This document shows positions 1 to 6,005 of a stretch of DNA of 9,513 nt, piece by piece. Each line of letters starts with the position of its first letter. Position 1 is the first letter of the stretch. This stretch comes from UBA1724 sp963632245. GTDB taxonomy: Bacteria; Verrucomicrobiota; Lentisphaeria; Oligosphaerales; Oligosphaeraceae. Position numbers and translations under genes: made by a program. The notes beneath the pieces were generated by a model. The model saw nothing but the letters and a program-made list of their open reading frames with translations. It searched no databases and was not told the DNA's origin. The stretch is from contig CAVGTF010000092.1 in the NCBI GenBank assembly GCA_963632245.1, positions 1 to 9,513 on the forward strand. The letters run 5' to 3'.

Positions 1-6
1 CCTAGC

Positions 7-264
7 AATTAGTGGTTAGTGGCTAGTCTACAAGGTGCCGCAGGCGCCCTTCCGCGGCCCGCGCGACGATACCGTGTAGCTTTCGGGGAGGGGCGGTTTC
101 TGACTGGGCTGACCCCTACCAAAGGAGGTCGGGGCTTGCGCCCCCGTGCCCCCCACCTAATCTCTTCCGCCTACGGCGGTACCGTACCGCGGCGCAGCGC
201 CGCGGAAGAGCCGCGCAGCGTCCTTATGAACTAACCGCTAACCACCAACCACTAGCCACTAATT
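7..264. repeat. Dispersed palindromic intergenic element, long copy (E1)
   Basis: This 258-bp element begins and ends with AATT. A second copy (E2) lies at 1714-1857. The left arm is made of 7-bp units (TAGTGGT, TAGTGGC, TAGT). The right arm is the inverted counterpart, reading TAGTGGC TAGTGGT TGGTGGT on the - strand, so the whole element is a large imperfect inverted repeat. Inside are a hairpin at 34-48 (GGTGCC-GCA-GGCGCC, one G-T wobble), a near-perfect palindrome at 187-205 (CCGCGGCGC-A-GCGCCGCGG) and a long-range pairing of CTTCCGCGG (49-57) with CCGCGGAAG (200-208). The first 42 bases match E2 at 37 positions, and all five differences are transitions. I see no transposase. It could be a non-autonomous mobile element or a REP/BIME-like structured repeat. 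The right end abuts the start codon at 265. Confidence 0.85.
49..163. other. 115-bp segment present only in the long repeat copy
   Basis: Aligning E1 with E2 shows that E1 has an extra block bounded by a direct repeat, CTTCCGC at 49-55 and 164-170. In E2 the same 7-mer occurs once, at 1756-1762, at the identical offset (42 bases) from the left end. The block holds a small hairpin (131-144, GGGGC-TTGC-GCCCC), a possible pairing of 70-79 with 171-181, and a perfect Shine-Dalgarno-like AAAGGAGGT at 121-129. Loss by recombination between the 7-mers, or gain by insertion with duplication, would both explain the pattern. Confidence 0.7.
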
Positions 265-1692
265 ATGTCTTTCCGCAAAGAATCATCCTCCCCTAATAGC
301 AGCGGAAGTGCTCGCCGAGAGATGCCGGCTGGTCGTGTAGCGAGTCAAGCGCGTGCCACGGCGGAAGCGGTGGTATCTGTGGTATCGTCGTGCCTTGGGG
401 GAAAGCGTCCGGCGGACCGTTGTCTCCACGAATACTGTGCCCGGAATCACCAGCTGGGCTCCCGGGATCGTCGGCTGATTTCGGAGACCCTCTTTTCCGT
501 CCTGCGGTGGTGGGGGTGGTTGCGGAAGCTCGCGCCGCTCTCCTTCCAGCAGGCCCTGGAACATGGTGATGCGAATTTGCCGGTGCATCCGGATCAATGG
601 AGTGGCGTATTGGCGGCGGCGTGGGTCCTGGAGAACCGCTTCGACTTTCCGCCCTGCGCGACCAATTGGTTGCGAGATGAGCGGCTCTACCCCGAGCTCT
701 TCCAGGGACTCTCCCCCGAGACCCCCGTGGCCGATCGCCGACGGAATCTGCGGCCCTTCTTCCAGGACCGCCCCATGCCCGCCCTGACGCTGGAGGAGCT
801 CCTTCCCGACTGGGTCGGGCAGGAGCTCTCGCCCCTGCCCGAAGGCGCCTCCTTCAAGAGCCTGGTAGAGTGGATGCAGAAGCGCCCGCCCGTGTGGCTC
901 CGTGCGCAGTGCCTCCCCGCCGAGGAGCTCTCCCGACAGCTCTTCCAGGAGACCCAGGGTGCGGTCAAGCTGGTCCCGCACGCACTCATGCACGATGCGC
1001 TCTCCCTGAAGAACACCGCGCCCGCCCTCCAGAATACCGCCGCCTTCCGCAATGGCGGCTTCGAAATCCAGGACCTCGCCTCGCAGGCGGTGGGATTGGT
1101 CTGCGATCCCCGCGCTGGGCAGCAGTGGTGGGATGCCTGTGCTGGCGGTGGCGGAAAGACCCTCCATCTGGCGCAACTCATGAAGAACCGCGGCATCCTG
1201 GAGGCCACCGACCTCAGGGAATCCGCCCTGGAGGAGATCCACCTTCGCGCGCGCCGCGGGCACTTCGGGAATATCCGCATGAAGACCTGGCAGGGCAATG
1301 CCACCCCGCAAAACTTCCGCGACCGCTTTGACGGCGTGCTGGTGGATACCCCCTGCTCCTGCTCCGGCACCTGGCGACGAAATCCCGACCGACGCTGGAA
1401 TACCCCCCACGACTCCATCGAGGAATTCGCGCGGCTCCAGGCACAGATCCTCCGCGCCGCCGCCCCCGCAGTCAAGCCCGGCGGCACGCTGGTATACTCC
1501 ACCTGCTCCATGCTCACCCGCGAAAACCAGAAAATCGTAGAGGACTTCCTCGACGAAAATCCGCAGTTCATCCTCACCCCACACCAGGACCCCATCACCG
1601 GCAAAACCTCCGACGGCATGACACAACACTGGCCCTGGGACGGCAACTGCGACGCCATGTTCACTGCGAAACTCACCAGACGGCGCATTTAA
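265..1692 (+). CDS. RsmB/NOP-family class I SAM-dependent RNA (cytosine-5) methyltransferase
   Basis: The 475-residue protein is predicted to transfer a methyl group from S-adenosylmethionine to C5 of a cytosine in RNA. The RsmB subgroup modifies 16S rRNA. Residues about 30-150 look like the NusB-type helical domain of RsmB, with the run GSRDRRLISETLFSVLRWW. RPPVWLRAQ (from about residue 206) is the usual lead-in to the catalytic half. DACAGGGGKT (290-299) is the SAM-binding loop. DTPCSCSGTWRRNPD carries the motif IV Cys364, and YSTCS carries the motif VI catalytic Cys414. Both cysteines expected of this family are therefore present. C366 sits where Gly is usual. The first 25 residues are Ser/Arg-rich and unconserved. 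ATG at 265 touches the end of repeat E1 and has no ribosome-binding site, so Met20 (322) is an alternative start. The exact target (RsmB versus RsmF or another NOP enzyme) cannot be settled from sequence alone. Confidence 0.9.
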   Translation: MSFRKESSSPNSSGSARREMPAGRVASQARATAEAVVSVVSSCLGGKRPADRCLHEYCARNHQLGSRDRRLISETLFSVLRWWGWLRKLAPLSFQQALEHGDANLPVHPDQWSGVLAAAWVLENRFDFPPCATNWLRDERLYPELFQGLSPETPVADRRRNLRPFFQDRPMPALTLEELLPDWVGQELSPLPEGASFKSLVEWMQKRPPVWLRAQCLPAEELSRQLFQETQGAVKLVPHALMHDALSLKNTAPALQNTAAFRNGGFEIQDLASQAVGLVCDPRAGQQWWDACAGGGGKTLHLAQLMKNRGILEATDLRESALEEIHLRARRGHFGNIRMKTWQGNATPQNFRDRFDGVLVDTPCSCSGTWRRNPDRRWNTPHDSIEEFARLQAQILRAAAPAVKPGGTLVYSTCSMLTRENQKIVEDFLDENPQFILTPHQDPITGKTSDGMTQHWPWDGNCDAMFTAKLTRRRI

Positions 1693-1713
1693 AATACACC
1701 GTAAATACTTAAC

Positions 1714-1857
1714 AATTAGTGGCTAGTGGCTAGTTCATAAGGTGCCGCAGGCACCCTTCCGCCGCTCTTGCGGCTAGTACCGCGGCGCCACGCCGCGGAA
1801 GAACCGCGTAGCGACCATACAACTAACAGCTCGCCACTAACCTGCTAAGTACGAATT
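1714..1857. repeat. Dispersed palindromic intergenic element, short copy (E2)
   Basis: This 144-bp copy is in the same orientation as E1 and again runs from AATT to AATT. It keeps the left heptads (TAGTGGC TAGTGGC TAGT), a now perfect hairpin at 1741-1755 (GGTGCC-GCA-GGCACC), a hairpin CCGC...GCGG at 1760-1773, the palindrome at 1780-1798 (CCGCGGCG-CCA-CGCCGCGG) and the CGCGG-AAGAA-CCGCG stem. The right arm is more diverged than in E1, but AACTAAC, the CCAC-AACC core and the final AATT align. It lacks the 115-bp internal block of E1. It lies just downstream of the methyltransferase stop, and its hairpins could act as a transcript end or processing site. That role is inference. Confidence 0.85.
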
Positions 1858-1886
1858 CGCTCCTTCCTCCGTCCTCCCTTCCGGAG

Positions 1887-1906
1887 TGTCGCCCCTCGCG
1901 GCGACA
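1887..1906 (+). promoter_or_regulatory. Hairpin in the 5' leader of the TolA-like gene
   Basis: TGTCGCC (1887-1893) is followed by a six-base loop and GGCGACA (1900-1906), a perfect 7-bp stem ending 14 bases before the ATG at 1921. There is no T-run after it, so it is not a classic terminator. It could affect mRNA stability or initiation. No convincing -35/-10 promoter was seen in the interval between E2 and the gene. Confidence 0.45.
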
Positions 1907-1920
1907 TTACATTACCCCAC

Positions 1921-2793
1921 ATGCGGGACAAGAAATACTCCAATCCCTACCTGAGCCTAGGATTCGTGCTCTCCATCTGCGGGCACATACTACTCCTGGG
2001 ATGGATGGGGCTTGCCTGCGTGATGCACAAGCCGGAACCGGAAGAGCTCATCATCCCCGTGGCGCTCATGGAGGCCGCCCCCGCAGGACCGGCAGTCCAG
2101 GGACCCACAGAACCCGAGCCACCTAGCGCACCAGAACCCGAGCCAGAGCCAGAACCCGAGCCAGAGCCGGAACCCGAGCCCGAACCTCCTGCGCCTGCGC
2201 CCGCACCTGCGCCGATTGTGGAGACTCCGAAGGCGGAGCCCGAGAAGCCGAAGGTGGAAAAGCCGAAGGTGGAAAAGCCGAAGAAGCCGTCCTTGGAGGA
2301 TCGCCTCAAGAGTGCGCCGAGCACCAAGAAGGACAAGACGAAGCCCCAGAAGCCCCGGGATTCCCGTCAGGACACCGCGAAGCGGATCCAGGATCGCCTT
2401 TCGCGCAGTGCGCCCACGGGCACCGTTTCCCGTCCTGCGGGGGGCAATCCCAATGCGGGTCTGACGGGTTCGCAACTGAGTGCCTACGACACCTACCTGA
2501 TTGCGCACGTGCAGACGGCCCTGCAGACCTACTGGGATCGTCTGGGACCGGAGCATCTCTCCTCCCAGCCGCGTCCGGTGTGCATCACCCTGAACATTTC
2601 CACGGACGGACGGATTCTCTCCGCCGCCATCGCCAATCCCTCCGACAGTGCCCAGATGAATGACTGTGCCAGGAAGCTCCTGGATGCCATCCTGGGCCTG
2701 AAGCTGCCACCCTTCTCCCAGGCCGGACTCAGCGTGAAGAGCGCCCTGCAATTCCGGGTCAACCTGGATTACCGGCGCGAAACCGGCCGCTGA
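1921..2793 (+). CDS. TolA/TonB-family energy-transducing envelope protein, most like TolA
   Basis: The 290-residue protein is predicted to sit in the inner membrane and span the periplasm, coupling proton motive force to envelope maintenance (Tol-Pal) or outer-membrane transport (TonB). A single N-terminal membrane segment covers about residues 11-34. It contains Ser18 and His22 in the SxxxH spacing shared by TonB and TolA, which contacts the ExbB/TolQ partner. Residues 60-100 form a Glu-Pro/Ala-Pro spacer and 100-165 a Lys-rich linker. The C-terminal domain (about 190-290) resembles TolA domain III: a YxxxI-type helix, then CITLNISTDG, a second Cys, then LKLPPFSQ. Cys221 and Cys249 are placed like the TolA disulfide pair. 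No tolQ, tolR, tolB or pal gene is in the window. The gene precedes the NAD kinase by 12 bases and is probably co-transcribed with it. A generic TonB annotation is possible; I favour TolA because of the paired cysteines. Confidence 0.78.
   Translation: MRDKKYSNPYLSLGFVLSICGHILLLGWMGLACVMHKPEPEELIIPVALMEAAPAGPAVQGPTEPEPPSAPEPEPEPEPEPEPEPEPEPPAPAPAPAPIVETPKAEPEKPKVEKPKVEKPKKPSLEDRLKSAPSTKKDKTKPQKPRDSRQDTAKRIQDRLSRSAPTGTVSRPAGGNPNAGLTGSQLSAYDTYLIAHVQTALQTYWDRLGPEHLSSQPRPVCITLNISTDGRILSAAIANPSDSAQMNDCARKLLDAILGLKLPPFSQAGLSVKSALQFRVNLDYRRETGR
2134..2187 (+). repeat. In-frame 18-bp coding repeat (Glu-Pro)9
   Basis: Three consecutive 18-bp units, the first reading GAACCCGAGCCAGAGCCA, encode nine Glu-Pro pairs (residues 72-89) in the periplasmic spacer of the TolA-like protein. 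Units differ only at a few third positions. Because 18 is a multiple of 3, gain or loss of a unit would change spacer length without a frameshift. Confidence 0.85.
2248..2277 (+). repeat. Tandem duplicated 15-mer in the TolA-like linker
   Basis: CCGAAGGTGGAAAAG occurs twice without mismatch and encodes PKVEK PKVEK. It is a second recent in-frame expansion in the same linker, 60 bases after the Glu-Pro repeat. Confidence 0.85.
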
Positions 2794-2805
2794 TCCCAGC
2801 ACCCC

Positions 2806-3600
2806 ATGCCCGAATCCCTCTCCTTTCCCATCCAGGAACCCCTCGCCGTCAAGGTAGTGGGACGCTACCGCGAGGAGCTTCTGCCCCTCCTGGCACCCTA
2901 CCCCGTGCGGGTGCTCGCCCCCGAAGACCCCGCGACCCCCGCGCTGGTCATCTCCTACGGCGGTGACGGCACCCTCCTGGGCGCAGAACGGGACTTCCCC
3001 GGAATCCCCAAATTCCCCCTCCGGGACCGCTCCCATAACCCGCGATGCCCCCTCCACGGCGAGGCACTCTGCCTGGAACACTTCTTCCACGGAGACTTCG
3101 CCCCCGCGCGCTTCTCGAAGCTGCGGGCGCGCAGCGAGCAAGGCGAGGAGTTGGTGGCACTCAACGACTTGGTCATCGCACGGCATCTTCATCCGCTGGG
3201 CGCCATCCGCGTAAGACTCTGGCAGGACGGCGCGGTACTCTTCCCGCAAGTCATTGCGGACGCCGTTGTCATTGCAACCGTCTATGGTGCAACGGGATAC
3301 TTCCAGAGCATCACCCGCGGCACCTTCCAGCGCGGCATCGGCGTCGCCTTCAGCAATGCGGTAGAGGGCGAGTGTTTCCGTGTCATCGCCCCTGAGAGTC
3401 GCCTGGAGGTAGAGCTCCTCCGGGGACCCGCCATTGTGCAGGCCGGCAACAACCCCGAGGGCCTTGCCTTGCCGGAGGGCCAGCGATTGCTGGTGCTCCC
3501 CGATCCTCAGCAGGCCACCATCTACGGCCTGGAGGCCTTCCGCTGCCGGCAGTGTCACCGCCTCCGCCAAGACGGTCAAGGCATACAGCCCATCCTCTAG
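2806..3600 (+). CDS. NAD(+)/NADH kinase, divergent
   Basis: The 264-residue cytoplasmic enzyme is predicted to phosphorylate NAD to NADP. SYGGDGTLLGAER carries the family signature GGDGT (52-56), whose Asp54 is the expected catalytic residue. LNDLVIAR (N120, D121) stands where most NAD kinases have Asn-Glu. TVYGATGYFQS (158-168) replaces the usual TPTGSTAY loop. GNNPEG follows near residue 214. After GGDGT the usual NxGxLGFL segment is replaced by GIPKFPLRDRSHNPRC. The fold signature is clear, but nucleotide-binding loops are unusual, so donor or substrate preference may differ. The C-terminus holds CRQC, an isolated Cys pair of unknown meaning. Length is normal for a short bacterial NAD kinase. 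ATG at 2806 follows CACCCC with no ribosome-binding site. The 94 bases to the next gene are C-rich and contain nothing I recognise. Confidence 0.78.
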   Translation: MPESLSFPIQEPLAVKVVGRYREELLPLLAPYPVRVLAPEDPATPALVISYGGDGTLLGAERDFPGIPKFPLRDRSHNPRCPLHGEALCLEHFFHGDFAPARFSKLRARSEQGEELVALNDLVIARHLHPLGAIRVRLWQDGAVLFPQVIADAVVIATVYGATGYFQSITRGTFQRGIGVAFSNAVEGECFRVIAPESRLEVELLRGPAIVQAGNNPEGLALPEGQRLLVLPDPQQATIYGLEAFRCRQCHRLRQDGQGIQPIL

Positions 3601-3694
3601 GACAACCCCGCCCATACCCAGACGCCGGGACCACCACCACGGGCGACCCACCCCCTTTCGCATTACACACAACCCCCAATCGTAACCTCAACTC

Positions 3695-4375
3695 ATGGAC
3701 CACACCACTATCCTCGCCCTAGTGCTAGCCGCCCTTCTGGGATATCTCCTGGGAAGCGTGCCCTGGGGTCTTCTCATCGGCTTCATCAACGGCGTCGACA
3801 TCCGCACCAAGGGCTCCCGGAACATCGGTTCCACCAACGTCACCCGCGTCCTGGGCGGCGGCTGGGGAAAAATCTGCTTCATCCTGGACTGCCTGAAGGG
3901 CCTCCTAGGCGTGCTTCTTGGCGCTTGGCTGGTGGCGAAGATGGGCGTCTGTTCGCCGGTCTTTGCGAAGATGGCGGGTGGCGCCGGTGCGATCCTGGGC
4001 CACTGCTATCCCGTGTGGCTGAAATTCAAGGGTGGCAAAGGCGTCGCCACGGGCGGCGGCGTGGCGCTGGGCCTGGCGCCCTACCCCGTGATTTTGGCGC
4101 TGGTGCTGTGGGTGATTTTGGAGATGCGCACGGGCGTGGTGGCCATCGCCAGCCTGGGTGCCGCGGCGGCGGTGCTGCTGCTCTCGTTGCTCTTCCAGGT
4201 GACCGGCTGGAGCCCCGTGGGCTGGCCCGTCATTTTGCTCTTCGCCTGCATGGTCGCCATCATCTTCTATCGCCACAAAGAAAACATCCAGCGATTGCTG
4301 GAGGGCAAGGAGAACTCCTTCCGGAAGCCCGCCAAGAAAGCCGCCTCTCCGGAAAAGCCCGAGCAGAAGAAGTAG
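3695..4375 (+). CDS. plsY: Acyl-phosphate:glycerol-3-phosphate acyltransferase PlsY
   Basis: This 226-residue integral inner-membrane protein is predicted to transfer an acyl group from acyl-phosphate to position 1 of glycerol-3-phosphate, the first step of phospholipid synthesis. The three PlsY signatures are present in order: GSVPWG (20-25) at the end of the first membrane segment, SRNIGSTN (41-48) for the phosphate-binding loop, and GHCYPVW...FKGGKG (from 102), the glycerol-phosphate/acyl-phosphate site. Hydrophobic segments fit a multi-pass protein: about 5-31, 57-81, 88-105, 117-141, 144-166 and 174-192. The tail after about residue 200 is a Lys/Pro-rich cytoplasmic extension. Its partner PlsX is not in the window. 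ATG at 3695 lacks a Shine-Dalgarno. A 73-base pyrimidine-rich gap leads to lysS. Confidence 0.95.
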   Translation: MDHTTILALVLAALLGYLLGSVPWGLLIGFINGVDIRTKGSRNIGSTNVTRVLGGGWGKICFILDCLKGLLGVLLGAWLVAKMGVCSPVFAKMAGGAGAILGHCYPVWLKFKGGKGVATGGGVALGLAPYPVILALVLWVILEMRTGVVAIASLGAAAAVLLLSLLFQVTGWSPVGWPVILLFACMVAIIFYRHKENIQRLLEGKENSFRKPAKKAASPEKPEQKK

Positions 4376-4448
4376 CGCCGACCGCGTCAAAGAACCCTTT
4401 CCGATTTGTAAACCAACCAACCCAATCCCTCCCTCCCCCCCTTTTCCC

Positions 4449-5975
4449 ATGTCTCAAGAGAATCCCCAGGAAAACGCCGCCGCGCCCTCCCAGCAGGAGA
4501 GCGCAAATGTCATCGCCCTCCGCCGCGCAAAGGTGGATGCCCTCCGCGCCGCAGGCAAGAACCTCTATGGTCACCGCGTTGACGGGCTGACCTCCACCGA
4601 CGAAATCCGCCAGAAGCACGGCGCGGTGCCTGCCGAGGGCACCGAAGAGCCCCACGAGCCCATCTACCGTGTGGCGGGCCGTCTCATGGCCAAACGCGTC
4701 ATGGGAAAGTCCCTCTTCGCCAACCTGCAGGACGGCGCGGGACACATCCAGCTCTACCTGCAGCGCCCCGAGATCGGTGACGAGCCCTACGCAGAATTCA
4801 AGGCGCTGGATCTGGGCGACATCATCACCGCGGAGGGATACCCCTTCCACACCCGCACCGGCGAGCTCTCCCTCCACATCACCAGCTTCGAGCTGCTCTC
4901 CAAGAGCCTCCTGCCGCTCCCCGAAAAATTCCACGGCCTCCAGGACATGGAGCAGCGCTACCGCCAGCGCTACCTGGACATGATCTGCAACGACAACACC
5001 CGCCGCGTCCTGGCGTTGCGCTCGAAGATCATCTGCGAATGCCGGAATTTCCTGGATCAGCGCGGCTTCATGGAGGTGGAGACCCCCATCCTCCAAACCC
5101 TGGCCGGCGGCGCAGCCGCACGACCCTTCAAGACCCACTTCAACGCCCTGGATATCCCCATGTATCTCCGCATCGCGCCGGAGCTCTACCTGAAGCGCCT
5201 CATCGTGGGCGGATTCGAGAAGGTCTATGAGATCGGCCGCGACTTCCGCAACGAGGGCATGGACCACAAGCACAACCCCGAATTCACCGTGCTGGAGCTC
5301 TACCAGGCATACTCCGACTGCCGCGGAATGATGGAGATCATGGAGTCCCTCATCACCACCGTCGCACAGAATACCATCGGCACCCTGGTCATCCACGGCG
5401 AAGACGGCAATACCATCGACCTCCATAGCCCCTGGCGCCGCGCCTCCTTCCACGAACTGCTGGAGGAGAAGATGGGCGCCGACTGGTGGTCCCTCAGCCT
5501 CGAGGAGCAGAAGCAGAAGGCGCGCGCCCTGGATCTGGAGATCACCGACGACATGGACAGCTTCCACGTCTCCCACGAGATCTACGACCGGCTCATCGAA
5601 TGCACCCTCCTCCAGCCCACCTTCGTCACCCGACTCCCCGCATATCTGGTGCCCCTGGCAAAGCGCTGCGCCGACAACCCCGAGCTGGTGGATGTCTACG
5701 AGCTGGCGATTGACGGCCGCGAGATGTGCCCCGGATACTCCGAGCTCAACGACCCCGTCGACCAGCGCGCGCGCTTCAATGCGCAGCTCATCGGCAAGGC
5801 AGACCAGGAAGGCGAGGTGGAGCGCATCGACGAGGACTTCCTCAATGCCCTGGAATACGGCATGCCGCCCACCGGCGGACTGGGCCTGGGCATCGACCGA
5901 CTGGTCATGCTGCTCACCGGATCCCGCTCCATCCGCGACGTGATCCTCTTCCCCGCCATGAAGCCCAAGGCATAG
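4449..5975 (+). CDS. lysS: Lysine--tRNA ligase, class II (LysRS)
   Basis: The 508-residue enzyme charges tRNA-Lys with lysine through lysyl-adenylate. The anticodon-binding OB fold spans about 72-165 (VAGRLMAKRVMGKSLFANLQD). The class II catalytic core follows: motif 1 around FMEVETPIL, motif 2 GRDFRNEGMDHKHNPEFT (from 263), and motif 3 GLGLGIDRLVMLL (477-489). The lysine-specific stretch MCPGYSELNDP lies between motifs 2 and 3. Length matches bacterial LysS (about 500). The N-terminal 20 residues are low-complexity (Asn/Gln/Ala). The region just upstream of the ATG is almost pure pyrimidine (4425-4447), so no Shine-Dalgarno is available. The gene is followed after 30 bases by the helicase gene and is probably co-transcribed with it. 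Confidence 0.97.
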   Translation: MSQENPQENAAAPSQQESANVIALRRAKVDALRAAGKNLYGHRVDGLTSTDEIRQKHGAVPAEGTEEPHEPIYRVAGRLMAKRVMGKSLFANLQDGAGHIQLYLQRPEIGDEPYAEFKALDLGDIITAEGYPFHTRTGELSLHITSFELLSKSLLPLPEKFHGLQDMEQRYRQRYLDMICNDNTRRVLALRSKIICECRNFLDQRGFMEVETPILQTLAGGAAARPFKTHFNALDIPMYLRIAPELYLKRLIVGGFEKVYEIGRDFRNEGMDHKHNPEFTVLELYQAYSDCRGMMEIMESLITTVAQNTIGTLVIHGEDGNTIDLHSPWRRASFHELLEEKMGADWWSLSLEEQKQKARALDLEITDDMDSFHVSHEIYDRLIECTLLQPTFVTRLPAYLVPLAKRCADNPELVDVYELAIDGREMCPGYSELNDPVDQRARFNAQLIGKADQEGEVERIDEDFLNALEYGMPPTGGLGLGIDRLVMLLTGSRSIRDVILFPAMKPKA

Positions 5976-6005
5976 AAACCGCCGCCGTCCATCCGCTCAT
6001 CCGCC

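Noticed and set aside
19..234. 71-codon + strand frame in E1
   Set aside because: Lies wholly inside the structured repeat, its start falls within the heptad arm, and E2 lacks most of it. The TTG sub-frame is kept only as a low-interest finding.
283..1629. 448-codon open frame on the - strand opposite the methyltransferase
   Set aside because: Composition shadow of a gene with all catalytic motifs on the + strand; the antisense protein is Gly/Ala/Val-rich without motifs.
265..1692. E1 and E2 as ends of a composite transposon carrying the methyltransferase
   Set aside because: The gene is a typical housekeeping gene, no transposase is present, and each copy has its own complete ends, so two independent insertions or a duplication is simpler.
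1690..1712. Possible -10 box TAAAAT in the AT-rich stretch after the methyltransferase stop
   Set aside because: No -35-like hexamer at an acceptable distance, and transcripts would immediately enter the E2 hairpins.
1741..1800. E2 hairpins as a classic intrinsic terminator
   Set aside because: Stems are GC-rich but no U-run follows any of them; a role in ending or processing transcripts is possible but not shown by sequence.
1990..3672. 560-codon open frame on the - strand across the TolA-like and NAD kinase genes
   Set aside because: Antisense frame created by GC-rich codon use. It spans two well-supported + strand genes and the gap between them, is low-complexity and shows no recognisable domain.
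4260..5576. 438-codon open frame on the - strand opposite plsY end and lysS
   Set aside because: Overlaps class II synthetase motifs on the other strand; no recognisable domain or initiation context.
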